DNA from: Romanomermis culicivorax
Taxonomy: Eukaryota > Nematoda > Enoplea > Mermithida > Mermithidae
Assembly: GCA_963922205.1 (NCBI GenBank)
Contig: CAWUHX010000009.1
Span: 1,116,001-1,180,000, forward strand
Length of the DNA stretch: 64,000 nt
Reading direction: 5' to 3'
In this document: positions 35,427 through 47,600 of the stretch, piece by piece
Numbering within the stretch: position 1 is the first letter of the stretch
Layout of the letters: every line of letters starts with the position of its first letter
Translations under genes and position numbers: made by a program
Notes under the pieces: generated by a model
Told to the model about the DNA's origin: nothing
The model's input: only the letters and a program-made list of their open reading frames with translations
Databases searched by the model: none

Positions 35427-38020
35427 GGGAAGTAAAAAATAAAGTAGCCCTCAAAATTTGCTACATGGTTTAATTTTATGCGCTGATAACAGCTGTGATA
35501 TGCATTCGAGCTGAAAACAAAAATTCATCGACCTGGAATTTTTATCATATGTTTCAAAAAAAATCTTTCAACATTACACTGTACTGAGCGGACATCAATT
35601 GAGCTAACTGTCCAAAAATTTAGCTTGTAGGAGTATTCTGATTGCTCTTTCATCTGATGTATTAACTACAAGCGTATACAGCAGACTACTGTGTATGCCG
35701 ATATAACTGTCGTTAAAAAAGCAACTGAGCGACAATATATCATTTTTCTCTAAAACAAAAACGTTATTCTTATGCAAGTGTATTATATGATTGGCCGTTA
35801 TTGAGTTATTTAATGAAACAAGAGGTATTGAAAAATCACAATGTCAAAGCTTACAAATGAGATGGGCATCGAAAGCATCAAAGCACTTTCACATGTTAAA
35901 AACAAACAAAGGTTGCTTCTGATAAAAAATATGATGAAGGAATGACCAAAAAAGGCAAAGCTAAATGCGGATTTTGTTGCTGTAGAAATGAAGACGAATA
36001 TTTGTTTTGAAAAAGAAGAGTTTTGACGACCCAGTAAAATGCAGACTTCTGGACACAGGAAGCAAGTAAATAGCGTGGCGAACCAAGTACCCTTACACAC
36101 TGAAGTGCACCAAAAGAACAAACAGAGTGTAATGAGGAAGAAGAAATGATGAAGCCGCCATTCTATCATACCCATCTAGAAATCGGAAGTAATGCACATG
36201 GTGGCACTTGTCTTGAATAAGCTTAAAAATTTCGTTTCCTTGCTTTTTCATTTAATTTTGAATATTGCATTGTTATTTCGTAAGCTCTATGACCAGTCTA
36301 CGTATTATTTGAATAACCACTTAATCTATATGATTGTCGACATACAAACTGAGGGATCCACCAAATCCTATAATTTTTATTTGAAATGCACAGAACGTTT
36401 CTTTGTTTTAATTTTTTTTTTGATGACTTTTGCATGAATCATGACTTTTACATATATCTCCATATATCAATTTTTGATGACTTTTGCATGAATCATGACT
36501 TTTACATATATCTCCAGGTTTGCTAGAAGAGTTCAAAAACATAGCTCTTTTCTAAATTTGAGTTAAGATTATCAAATTTGATTATGCTATCTTCTACATC
36601 GATGGAAACACCATGATTCATTCAGCTCTAAGATGTCTTTTGAAGTAAATGGTGCTTTTTCATTAAATAACTGAATACTGGTCAATGATAATAATACACT
36701 TGCATATGAATAATTTCTTTGTCCTAAAAAATGTCAAATCAAGCTTTGCGGATATGTTTCTTGGCTTTATTTTAGCTGATTTACTTCTTATTCGACGTTT
36801 ATATTGGCACATACTGAAGTCAAGCAAGCTCATTAAACAACGAGCATCTAACCTGTTTTTTGTCTTGTTGAAGATTCTGGATCATATTTAAAGAGGATAC
36901 CGTCCTTTAAACTGATTGCATATGTGACAAGACTGAGAATTCGTCCACCGATCAGCACCAGTTCAAAAATAAGAGCAATTTTTGTTCTGTTGCAAAATGA
37001 AAAAAAGTTGGTTTGAAAGCACATAAAAGGTTAATTGTCCGGGTTTATGCATTAATTTATGCATCTTCAGAGAGAGCAATAAAATAGTATAAGAAACTAA
37101 ATTCACTTATTTACTCTAATATTTATGTTAGCAGATAAAGCTGTCATGAATGAACATTGCGCACAGGATGCCTCAAACGTGTTTCATAACATTAATGTCT
37201 GTGGTATGTTGTCTCGCTAAAATTTCTAGACGATGCTTATAGGGAATGTGAGTCCTAGTAAGGGCTTCATATAAAAGAAGTTTCAGGCCCGACTCTCTAT
37301 AACTTGAGCTGCAGCTCAAAAAAACCTGAAAATTTGTTGTGCAGAAAAAGGAGAAAATTGAACTTTCATGGCATATAAAACATAAACCGTACAAGTTTGA
37401 GTGCTATTTAATGCATAAGATGAAATAGCAATCAAAATGCTACAAGAAACGAAATTCACTCATTTTCTCCAATATTTATGTTAGCCAATAAATCTGTCAT
37501 AAATGAACACTGCACCCAGGGCGCCTCGAATGTGTACCGTCACAGTAATGTCCGTGGCATGTCGTCTTGCTAAAAGTTTCAGACGACGCTTAAGCGGGAT
37601 CAAGACCCTAGTGATGGCTATACACAAGAGAAGTTTCAGGTCCGGCTGGCCATAACTTGAGCTGCAACGCAAAGACATCTGCAAATTTTGTTGTTCAAGA
37701 AATTAATGAAAGTGAACTACCACGGCGCATAAAACATAAGCAATAAATGTTTAAATGTTAACTAGTATATCAGATGAAAAGAGCAATCAATAAACGACCA
37801 GAAGTCAAATTTTAAGACAGATAGCTCAATTGATGTCCGCCAAGCACAGAGTTATGCTAAAAGATCTTTTTTTGACAAAATATGGTAAAAATTGCATCTT
37901 TGTCATGCCGTAGCTCTATGAATTTTTGTTTTCGGCTCGCATGCATATTACAGCTGATATCAGCGCATAAAATTACCCCATATAACAAGTTTTGAGGGTT
38001 ACTTTATTTTTGACTTCCCA
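35427..38020. mobile_element. Long-arm inverted-repeat element A, 2.6 kb
   Basis: The outer arms, about 35,427-35,680 and 37,770-38,020, are inverted copies. Left: GGGAAGTAAAAAATAAAGTA, TTTTATGCGCTGA at 35,474, ACATCAATTGAGCTA and GCTCTTTCATCTGAT. Right: the complements in reverse order, with TCAGCGCATAAAA at 37,960. A second inverted pair lies inside (about 35,765-35,825 against 36,650-36,710). There is a 42-bp-type direct duplication (36,420-36,520) and a tandem pair of about 350 bp (37,075-37,770). No transposase was recognised. The ends resemble element B (44,902-49,026). Confidence 0.65.
37075..37770 (-). repeat. Tandem pair of about 350 bp in element A
   Basis: Two diverged units (37,075-37,430 and 37,432-37,770) that share AATTCACT, CTAATATTTATGTTAGC, GAATGAACA and AACTTGAGCTGCA. 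On the minus strand both keep related frames with CSSSY, LKLLL, LAR and TDI in the same order. This may be residual coding or simply recent duplication. Confidence 0.6.
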
Positions 38021-38169
38021 ATGTGATGACCGACCCTATCAGAAATTGTGTCTTGCTCAGTTTATGATCTTTATGATTCATTTCACCCCGCGAAATTTCT
38101 GAATTATGGAGTGACTTGAACCACCTGTATTTTTCGTTCAAATTTAGTTTTTGGAGTGCTATGCATAAT

Positions 38170-38720
38170 TATACGCTGTGAATTTGTTCATGATCCATTG
38201 CATCCAGACAGGGTTTTTGAGAAACTTTCCAACAAGCTCACTGGTGCAGAAAATCCTGCTGATTCATCTTTTTAAGAACCATTGATTTCGATGCTTCAGG
38301 AGTTACGCTATGAATAAGGATTAAGCAGGCTAAATGCCAAGAAAAAGGCGTTAAATGTTAAGCCAATGACAGGTGTTGGACCGCTCAATGACAGTGGAAC
38401 TGATGAAGATGCTCCTAGACCAACTGTAGAGAGAAAAGGACCAACTGCCAACAGGCAACAAGTTTCCTCAAGTGAATCTGAAGAATCAGAATTTGATTTT
38501 GGAGCTGAAAGTGAAGACGAAATTTTACTTCCAGAAAATTTTGTCGAAGAAAATGAATCCCCAGATGTTGTCGAGTCTATCTAAGAAGTTAAACTTGGCG
38601 ATTGGATACACATTATCTGGTTCAGACATGAGGAACTATTTTTTTATAGAATGTAGGTGGCTCAATTCATCCAAATTGCGGGTCCAAACACGCCATAGTG
38701 CACGTTTTATATAAAAAATA
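38170..38720 (+). pseudogene. Decayed transposase-like C-terminus
   Basis: One frame runs from about 38,176 to 38,581 with two internal TAA stops (one after PADSSF, one after LQELRYE). It reads as a PERV-type segment (HPDRVFEKLSNKL), a motif LQELRY, a Lys-rich KKKALNVKP, an acidic Ser/Glu tail and a stop at 38,582-38,584. A GDW motif follows directly, again out of frame by a stop. This order is reminiscent of C-terminal regions of DDE transposases of the pogo/jerky kind or of genes derived from them, but I could not name the family. It lies just outside element A on the kinase strand. It is not a kinase exon: the stops and unsuitable flanks argue against it. Confidence 0.4.
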
Positions 38721-39883
38721 GCACTTGTCTCACGTCACCCCATCCAAGGGGTGACTTGATCCATCCTGCCAGTTTAAAAAATATGAGTTCCAGGTGAAAG
38801 TTGGCCAACTATTTATACTGTTTATACCAGCCGTTTTCTGATGTGCATGCCAAATTTCATTTTTTAATACCCTCCTAGTTATAATTTTACAGCAAAAAAC
38901 ATTTGTTTTTTTTGAAAAAATGGCTCAAATCACCTCCTGCGACTATTTGCTTTCAACTCCTAATATTTACAGCAGACATGCACAGCAAGAATTTCCTATG
39001 GGGCAGGGTCTCCGGACTTTTTATCGAGGGAGAGTGGGGGATGGGCGAACAAAAAACAAAAAGTTACGCAAGCATGTTTTTCATACAAAAAAAGCTGTCG
39101 TGGAAAAAGTTCAGGGGGGTGCTTGAAGATTTTTTGGGTCGGGGGAGAGCCCAGTGTCTCAGGTAGGAGGGTTTACCCCCCTACCCCTATGTGCATACGG
39201 TTTAAAGGCATTTCAAGAAAAACAGGCAATACATTTTGGATTATCATCAGCTCGAAATCTGTTGTAACCAGGCTAAAATAACGATTTCACACATCACACC
39301 TCCGGCTTGCAGAACATGTCTGTGATGCAAAAAAATGAAACGCTCTAATTTAATGAGCGCAGAAAAAGCCAGAATCGGTATTTGTTTCTGTTTGGTGGTT
39401 GTAGCCCTTTTGGATAGACTATTTTTGGAGCACTGTGAAGATGTCACAAGAATTTTGGACGAAAATTCGAACAATATCGAAAAACGTTCATATATTGATC
39501 TATGATTTTGGAGATATGATTACAATAAAATTAATGCTTTGATTCCGTTCAAACATGTAGTTCAAATCCATCGTGTCGGAGTGCCAGATTGCAGTTTTGA
39601 AAAAACGAGAAAAATTTGCGAATTTTGGTGCTAAAATATCAAACGGTTTCTAGTTTTTCTGGCATCAGGACTTAACAGGACCTACAGCTACGGGTGAGGA
39701 CTCGAAGCTATCGTTCGTATGAAGTGTCGAACCGTACAAATTAGCTATCGTTCAACACCGCCGTTTTTTGGCGTAGATTTCGTTCACAGACACATTTCTT
39801 CTAACTCGTGAAAATTTTCACTTTATCATGGCATCAGTTCCTGGAAATTCACTAATAATAAGACCTGGAATCACCCTTTTCAG

Positions 39884-40181
39884 GCACCCATCGCCGAACC
39901 AGAATGTAGCGATACAGATTTTGAGACGGCCAAAAGTCATCGAAATCAATTATCTTCTCGTCGACATACTTTAGCATCGTATTCAACAACGAAGTTCACA
40001 CTGGGAAATGAAAATTTGAAAAATCAGCAACGAAACAAAAATCATAAAACCTCGTCGAACAACGATAATGTGATCAATGATGCATCTGAAGCAGTTGGTC
40101 ATTCGAATTCTAGTCAAAGTTTAACGAATAACGAAAAAATAACCAATTCGTTCATTTCGCGGGCTCACAGCGCTGATAATG
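39884..40181 (+). CDS. MAPK15: ERK7/ERK8-type MAP kinase, exon 6
   Basis: Encodes residues 437-535 plus one base. The acceptor is CACCCTTTTCAG, taken in phase 0 as left by exon 5, and the donor is GTAAAA. The sequence is polar and rich in Ser, Asn, Lys and Arg, with RRHTLASYSTT and ISRAHSADN as possible phosphorylation or docking stretches. No domain is recognised. Assignment rests on coding composition and on exact phase agreement with exons 5 and 7 across 9.7 kb and 1.8 kb introns, so a missed small exon is possible. Confidence 0.75.
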
Positions 40182-41973
40182 GTAAAATTTCACAAATACT
40201 CATCAAGTTGGTACTGACGCATTCACTTAATTGGAACAGTTCGAAATCTATATTTCTGTAAGAACTATCGTAACAGTCAAGAAAGACTGCTTTGATATTT
40301 TTTTTTGTGGCATGACAAGAATATCAGAGCGAAGACCTTAGAGAAATCAATCTAATCCTTTTACAGGCTCATGTAGTAAGTTTATTTGAGGTTTTAGTAA
40401 ATCCCAAATTTCTCTTTTCAAACAATTTCTATTGTTTAAACATCATCATTTGTACTGATTCCCTCAAGATATATTCTATAGTCTGTTTTTTTCAAATGCT
40501 TGTAATGCCAAAATTCTGAAAGTACGCATGCAGAATTTCGTGCCGAGATAATATCCTTGTTGACTGTATGTTAGGAATCGATGAACCGGCAGCGGTAAAC
40601 AGTGACTAAACCCTTAACTAAGCTCGATAACTCGTTCAAAAATAATTTCCCGCCGGTGCGAGAAATGCCCGAAAAAAATTTCGCGCGGCTAAAAAAATAT
40701 TCGCTATACACAGAAGCTGAGCAAATGACCAGCGCTGCGGCGCGATAAGCCCGATTTTGAGATTTCAACTTTCCAAAGCACACCAATTGTGTCACGATCT
40801 TGACTCTCAATTTTTTTTATTGAATGAAAACCATGTCAAAAATTTTTTTTATCATTTCTAACTTTTTTTTGTAACACATAACCTTCAATTCCGTCAAATT
40901 TGAATTGCCGCGTTTTTTCCGTGATACAGTATAGTGTGCGCACGCGCGGTAATTGAACAAGCAGTGTATACTTCATTTCATCTTTTTTCGGTTACAGGCA
41001 TTCAAAAAAACAAACTATAATTACAATGTACATTTAAAATATTGTAGACTTTGCGGAATGCAACTTTTCCACAGTCACTATAAAAAGGAAATTTTTTGTT
41101 ATACGAGGATTTTCTTCGTGGAATTTTCATTTTTTTGCTAATCGCTGAATGTCATACGGGGTTCCGAATGATGCCCACTGTGGCATGAGAGAGAGAATTT
41201 TGGACTTGTAAATCCAGAATTTTACGCTGTTCAATTGAAAAAGCTTTACCGTTACCTTCACAGGCTGATTCAGAAAACATGACCTAAATTCATCCTATAG
41301 GTCTCTAAAAGTTCGTTTTTACAAATAAAAGCCCATCAAGTCTTCACCAAGTCAGAAAAATTTCATGAAGCTATTTATATACCCTCAATATGGCTATAAA
41401 CTGAAGGTTCTACAAATGATATCCCAAGCGTTCACCTTAATGTCAACTAAACTGATTTGCAGACGTTCAGCCTTCTGTGTGTCATTTTATACAGATCTGA
41501 AATCATCAGATAGTATGTGATTGCAGTTGTCCGAACGAAAAGAAAGTGCACTTCCATGTGAAATAGGGCGAATAAAATAACGTTATATATTTAATAAATT
41601 AGTTAGGATCTGCCATTGATAAGTTTCTCAGGTTCAATATGTCTTTCTGGTCCTTGAAAATTCCTAAACATGTGTATGATCAGTCAATGTGTAAGAAAAA
41701 AGCTGAGTTAATCTAATGCACTTCTACACATGTATTACCAATGAAGCAAGTTAAAAATTCAGAACAATAAATTTTCTGCTGTTTAAGTTTATGTTGTTAT
41801 AGCCCAAACATGTACTGTAATTGCGTAAGGCCATTTTTGGACACAATATACCTATTCGTACACTGTAGATATGCTCATTATAATTTCACTCTACATAAAA
41901 TCGTAATATCTGGGAAGTACAGTAACCCGCGTTGAGAAGATCGTATCCGTTTTAACAATGCTAACTATTTTAG
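40182..41973 (+). other. Kinase intron 6 (1.8 kb)
   Basis: A truncated MITE end (CTATAGTCTGTTTTTTTCAA) begins at about 40,479. Otherwise unique AT-rich DNA. Confidence 0.55.
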
Positions 41974-42563
41974 GCTTCCGTAAACCCGTGGAACCATCGG
42001 TCGAAAGTCGCCCTTTGCGTGTGGGTTTTAATGATGAACCGCAAATATACGAAACTCCACACTCGCAAAAATTCACCTCGTTTTTTCAAAGCGTGGTATC
42101 ATCGAATAATTATAACACAGCTTGGAAAGCGCCCAATAAGTTTTTCTCCCGATCAAAGTCTAAAGACAATTTGTCTATTATCAATAATAATAATAACAAA
42201 AATAAATCGAATGGCGATTTTCTCGCCGGCAGTGTGAATAATTTTTCGTCATCGCTAAATAACGCAAATTCTTCCGGATTTTTCGGCAATAATTACTATG
42301 CTAATTACGCGGCTCATAATAATATAATCAGCAAACCTATCGGTCATTATTATGGTCAACGACTGTCCATTAACGCCGGTTCCATGTCCGATAAGTTGTT
42401 AGCTACTTTGAACAAAGCGCAAAGAAATTCCAAGGCAATGAAAAGCAGCTCAACGGTTGTGAAACTTGGTGCAAATAATAACAAAATGGTCAATTTCCCA
42501 CAAAGTCATAGCATCATTTCGGAAAATGACTTGAAAGCTATCAATAAATCATTTTTGTCATAA
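41974..42563 (+). CDS. MAPK15: ERK7/ERK8-type MAP kinase, exon 7 (C-terminus and stop)
   Basis: Encodes residue 536 (split Gly) to 731 and a TAA stop at 42,561. The acceptor is ACTATTTTAG. It opens FRKPVEPSVESRPLRVGFND, then SQKFTSFFQSVVSS and KAPNKFFSRSKSKDN, followed by an Asn-rich low-complexity run and a C-terminal KLGANNNKMVNFPQSHSIIS. The tail makes the protein longer than human MAPK15 (about 540) and shorter than the fly protein (about 900), in the normal range for this variable extension. No known domain is seen. Confidence 0.82.
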
Positions 42564-42716
42564 TTATGTTTCTGTCTTTGTATGTATTTCGAGTGATATG
42601 TATGTGAGTTAATTTTTGACATTGGGAAGAAAACCTTTGTGGCAATTTTCTTTTCTTCATTGATGAAAAATTCTAAATTTCGAACTATGGCAATTTTTCG
42701 AATCTTATTGTAAGCT

Positions 42717-42989
42717 TCACTTATGTTGTCCCTTCATTTTATTAGAAAAAAATACGCTCCCAATAAAACTGGAAGATCGATCTTCTGGGTGGTCTAGGAC
42801 GTTTCGGCGCAAGGCCATTTTTGAGCGAGACCGATTTGGTGCAACTCTTCTCTCGACGCAAAAACACTGCAAAATGTATTTTTTGAAATTATGCCAAGTC
42901 TGATCAACACATAAGTCAAACGTGACATCGACGATTGCAGTTTTCACCCAAGTCGTTTCCATCTGGGCATGGCTGTCATCATTCTTCAT
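42717..42989 (-). other. Open minus-strand frame, possible small exon
   Basis: A 90-residue frame opens with ATG in the context CAAAATGAAG at 42,989 and ends near the kinase 3' end. It has Cys-containing and basic segments (CFCVERRVAPNRSRSK) but no family I know. It could be a convergent gene or chance. It is not part of the duplicated segment, which starts at 43,134. Confidence 0.25.
42762..42767 (+). terminator. Candidate polyadenylation signal of the kinase gene
   Basis: AATAAA about 200 nt after the stop codon, with TAAAACTGG following. It is the first good hexamer downstream, but no transcript end can be seen. Confidence 0.35.
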
Positions 42990-43389
42990 TTTGAGAATCG
43001 GGTTGTGCGTGTATTGTCAAATCCTACACTATATTTTTTAAATGAGCTTTGGCACTCATAAAAATGTTCATGTAAATAGTGAACGACTTGCCTACACGCC
43101 ACACGGACATCGTTTTTTCTCCAGTTGACCGTTCCGGGTGAAAAAATTGAGAAAAGAAAATTTCAGCCTACGATGCAGCTTTATCGTCCGCTCACCCATT
43201 TTTATGGATTTGGATTTTGATTTCCGAAGCTCGTTTGAAAATGAATAGACTAAAAAACATCTGTTGAACGTGAAGCACTTCTATTTCTAATTTTTCAAGG
43301 GTGATGTAGTTTTTAACTTCTAAAAGTTTGGTATAAAAATTTTCGAAGAATTGAAATCTTGCGAAATGCAAATGCAGACAAAGCCTCAC

Positions 43390-44890
43390 TAGTTTACTAG
43401 AAAATGCAGAAAAAAAGAATAAACTTGCTGGGATAGTTGCCCAGCTAAAAAAAGGAGTGGACTAGATTTTTGAGAACTTGGGTTGAAGTTGGAAGAAATT
43501 CACTTTTATTATATTGGATTTTCATTCTTTCTCAAAAAAATTTCTCATGCCTGTGAGAAAGTATATTCTGCAGCATCGTGCATTTGGTCCTTCCCCTGGC
43601 ATCAACTACAGTAAAATTTTTCTATATGAAAATTATATGCACATGACTTCAAATTTAAAGAAATGATAAACCAACAGCATTCTAACTATCGACCGATTCA
43701 AAACCTCTGCCTCTCACACTAGCTGGAAAATGGCGAGGGAGACATATTATAGTCATAATCTCGACATTGAGCTCGATATAGTCCTTGATGACATTCAAAT
43801 TATACCAAACTTGAGATCAAACCGAGTCACCTTTTTGTTCGAGATTATCTTGAGCTCGAGCTTAGACCCCTTTAGTGCAACTGGGCCTTCGTTACATACA
43901 GAGTGAATTCTGTACGATATGTTATATAAAATGAGTGAATTAAACATATCTTAGACAATCGATTTAGTTCTAAGAAGACTTTGTGCTGTAGCCTTTTCCA
44001 AAAAAAAACAGAGTGGATTTCATGTGTCACTTTCCCAAAGTTGATTCCTGTTTTATTGACACTAAATTTAGAAAAAAAGCTCAACGCAGTTAGAAATACA
44101 CATGTGTGAGAGAAGACATGGCGGTTACAAACTACCCCAAGGGTATTGAAACTGGAAAATTTTTCGTCTCAAAAAACGCCAAAAAATCAAGGTCCACCGC
44201 TGTACCCTCCTCAAAATTTGGAGATGCACATGTTTGGTTGGAAAGTGTGTTGATGCATCCAGCTGCAGAATATACTTTTTCACAGACATGGAAAATTTTT
44301 CTTGAGAAAGAATGAAAATCCAATATAACAAAACTGAATTTTTTCCAATTTTGACCCAAGTTCTCAAAAATCTAGTCCACTATTTTTTCTAGCTGGGAAC
44401 TATCCAAGCAAGTATATTCTCCTTTTTTCTGCCCCATCAGGGTATTTTCTAATAAACTAGTCCACCTCTTTTTAGTGGGCCTCAGCCATGCATGAAAACC
44501 TTTGTAGAAGCATATTGAAGTTTTAAATCTGGTCACCTTCACATCAGAGAAATAATAGAAAAACAATCTTAAAGCTATGAATTCTCACTTTCAGTAAAAC
44601 TGAAAGATGTGTAAACTTTCGGTAAAACTGAAAGATGTGTTGTGAGCATAGTGTAAAGTGACCATTTCCATTCAATTCTTCATGATCAGGAACCCATCGA
44701 GCCAAAAAGCTGCAGAAATATCTTTGTTTAGACACAGAACAATTTTTTTGCCTGAAGTGACTATGTCCATTGAATTCCCTGTGGTCAGAAACCTCTACTC
44801 CTCAAATACATTTGTGTACACTCAATACAATTTTGTGTGTGAAGCGATCACATTCATTAAATTCCCTGCTGTCTAAAACCCCTTACACAC
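43390..44890 (-). mobile_element. Composite repeat, copy 5 (reverse), broken by element B
   Basis: The inverted-repeat module occupies about 43,390-44,457, with ends GTTTACTAGAAAATGC and CATCAGGGTATTTTCTAAT. The tail follows (44,458-44,640), then about two and a half array units (44,640-44,890). The array is then cut by element B (44,902-49,026) and resumes beyond it with one unit (49,125-49,205). The head is missing. Confidence 0.65.
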
Positions 44891-45122
44891 AAAAACTTTC
44901 CCTATGATAAGTTGAAAATTAATCATACCTCAAAATGAGATATTTTGGGTAGTTTTATGCGCTGAGTTCTATGGTACCGTTCGTTTTGCTTGTAAACGAA
45001 AATTCACGCTGCTACAGTATGCCAAAGTTTGAAAATTGATGATTTTTTTGTTTGTGATCTTGCTAGCCAAATGATATTTGTAAATCGGATTGATCTTATT
45101 TGATGAATGAATATTTATTTTA

Positions 45123-45150
45123 CAGAAGAGAGAATAAGCTCTCTTCTGAT
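45123..45150. other. Strong hairpin in the element B arm
   Basis: CAGAAGAGAG and CTCTCTTCTG form a perfect 10-bp stem around AATAAG. The same hairpin is conserved in the opposite arm near 48,785 and in the duplicated copy near 62,481. Confidence 0.7.
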
Positions 45151-46329
45151 GTAATATTTACAAAAAATTATTGCATATTACACTTTTTCATAGGTTTAAA
45201 GTGTCAAAAATGAGCAGTGAAAATTGAAAAAATTTTGTTTATGGGCACCCCCGAGCACCTTCCCATCGGAAGCCGCAGAATTTATTTCCTTATATTGTAG
45301 CTTATGTATTTTTACTGCATTGGTTAAATTTTCATCAAAATTTTTGTACCATTTTGGGAGCTGCCTTGCTCTGGAGAAGGCTTATTTACTAAAATTTCAT
45401 AGAAATCATTGTATTTGCCACGTGGCCCTTGTCAACCTCTTGTGATATATTTATTACCTATACTGTAGAATTATCAAATAACTAACAGACTATAGTTTGA
45501 TGTATTAATTGTTTCACAAGCAAACATTTTACATTCTTCGAGAAAGTTTTAACAGTCAAAAATTAGAAGCAAAAATGAAGAAAAACCCTGCTTAGAGGCA
45601 CTGCCAGGCACCTTCACCTGGCATGCTGTAGAATTTTATCTTTTTATTCTTTAATTCCTACTGTCCTACAGTAGCTGTGAAAATAGCATCACAACATGAA
45701 AATACCCCTGGAGAAGCTACACAGATCCAAAGAAAGCAAAATCCTGAAAATTGCTCAAAAATTGATAATTTTTTTTGACATTTTTGTGTTTTCATGGTGA
45801 TGGTCCGGTATTTCGATACTGGAAGCAGAAAATATAGTTGCCCACTGATGGGTTGAAAGCAAAGCATAGATCTCAATGGAGCATATGAGAAAATTTGCCA
45901 AGAGTGATATCAAAAGTTATTTTCTACTTGACCAGTTTTTTACTATTTCCTTCATAAACAATAAACAACGTATCCTAAGCAAAAAATTAAAACAACAAAA
46001 AATATTTTGTCCTAAAAATTTCTGGCAGGATTGGTCAAAAGTTGTACCAGCTCTTACTCTTTTCCCTTAGGATCTCACCTTCCATAGGAATCATATTTTG
46101 TTCAACCGTGATGAATCAATAGATGTAGATGATTCCACTAGGAGGATACAAAAGATTTTGAAAGTGTTCAAATCTTTCTACAAAAAATGCATCATCTATA
46201 TTATACTTTCATAAATAATCGAAGTATGCTTGAGCAATCATCATGTAAATAGTAGATGTAATAAATAAAATAAAAAGGCACAGCATTTGATGTTGTTAAT
46301 TTGCTATAGATCAATGACGTGTCTTTGGT

Positions 46330-47600
46330 ACCTGATAAGAAGATGCACACCTCACAAATTCTTCTGCATTTGTGCATTTGTTATTTTCATCAACATACAA
46401 GCATACCTGATGTTCTATTAATGCTGCTATTCAATCACAAGCACCCTTGCCATGCTGAGGTTCACTGAAATCCCATCACAGTATTTTAATACCAGTCATT
46501 TTGGAAATAACTGGCAAGGCAAGCAGGGTTGAAGCACTATGATAACACGCAGCAATGTCTGATCAATAGAAGGCTGTGTTGGTGAATGACTTTTCAGATG
46601 GAATTCACTTCAGTGTGTCCATAACTATTCCAAGAACTGCATTACTGTCCTTCTTCATAGGGTCAAAGACATGTACCAAATGCAGTAGTAGAGCTGTTCA
46701 TCTACTGACATAAGAACATAACTTATATGCCAGAGAATTCCTCCTTTTCCAAACCAAAAAACCTGATCTTCTCCAACACTTGCTGGCAGCCACTTCATGG
46801 CCCAATCGACTTTGACATACACTTCATTATTCTTTAGATTTCCAATGATTAGACTTCCAATGCTAGGTCCTGATGCACAGATCACAATTGATGTTTCTGC
46901 CTTTCCAGCACATTCTTTGCATCTTTTTGAGTTAAGTATTCATTTTCTACTCTGTCCAAATGATTACTGAAAGCCATATTATTCAGCTTCAGTTGAATTT
47001 CTTCAATGACAGTATTATTTTGTTGACAGTCATCACATTACAAATCATGATTGTGATCTTCGCATAAACCCTGTACTCAGGCAAATGAAGAACAATGCTT
47101 GGAAATACATGAACTTTGTTTTATGTGTAAACCATAGTTCCATTTGAGGTAAAACATAGTATTTTTTAATTCTACTACAATGTTTGAGATCCATTTTCTG
47201 TCAAGTGGTGCACCAAAGGTCATGATCATCTTGATGAGCCTGTCAATTGATTCAGTTCCCCCAAAAGTGATATAATCTAAGCCATACACAGACTTCCTTG
47301 TAAGAGCAGTGCAAAAGCCCAAGATTCACAGTGAAGAGCTTCAGCTCATCATTGAATGATCATTCCTTTCCTCAAGCAATTTTTTGTATAACACTACAAT
47401 TCTTTCATTGATCATGCTTCCCATTATTTTCAGAATAAGATCTTTTTCACCAGATGAAAGTGTAGCAGTTGAAATTCCAAACAGCAATGACAAAATGATA
47501 TGAGGTCAGGTAATGAAGGAAATGAAGCTGTTGACAATCTGTGGTTAATAATGTATTCACTGTACCTCAGGCTTTGTTAGTGTAGCACTTCCATACTTCC
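46330..47600 (-). pseudogene. Decayed transposase-like gene in element B
   Basis: Minus-strand frames over this stretch recall an uncharacterised repeat-associated protein family seen in many invertebrate genomes. From the N-terminal side: a frame ending KWISNIVVELKNTMFYLKWN (47,077-47,322), then KVDWAMKWLPASVGEDQ and WFGKGGILWHIS (46,655-46,885). After a one-base shift come VHVFDPMKKDSNAVL, then SDIAACYHSASTLLALP and DFSEPQHGKGACD (to about 46,400). Two aspartates (DWAM and SD-x-A) and the DFS motif suggest a DDE-like nuclease, but that is inference. Several stops and frameshifts are present, so it is dead. The duplicated copy at 63,690-64,000 keeps the C-terminal part. Confidence 0.5.

Larger units (their letters stand above)
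30185..39883 (+). other. Kinase intron 5 (9.7 kb), nested repeats
   Basis: Contents: a partial CTATAGTCTG-type MITE (about 30,950-31,060), a 26-bp minisatellite (31,921-32,045), composite repeat copy 4 (32,310-35,214) interrupted by a MITE (33,854-34,106), a long-arm inverted-repeat element (35,427-38,020) and a decayed coding remnant (38,170-38,720). 30,200-30,940 and 38,900-39,880 hold nothing recognised. An extra small exon here cannot be excluded. Confidence 0.6.
43134..46641 (+). repeat. Segment duplicated at 60,492-64,000 (first copy)
   Basis: Matches 60,492-64,000 essentially base for base (offset 17,358, becoming 17,359 after one extra T in the second copy near 62,101). I saw about six differences in 3.5 kb. 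Differences include an A/G near 43,557, a C/T in the CCTCTGGC block, a C/T near 43,675 and an A/T near 43,847. The copy begins directly after the scaffold gap. Confidence 0.9.

Noticed and set aside
38366..38584. Possible extra kinase exon with acidic Ser/Glu-rich sequence in intron 5
   Set aside because: The same frame continues upstream through two stops with transposase-like motifs, and exon 5 already joins exon 6 in phase 0.
43192..43389. Minus-strand 65-codon frame present twice (also at 60,550)
   Set aside because: The second copy is only the duplicated segment, so it is not independent evidence of conservation; no motif is seen.
44106..44315. Plus-strand frame of 69 codons in composite copy 5, also at 61,464
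   Set aside because: It lies in the inverted-repeat module; the same stretch in other composite copies is full of stops.
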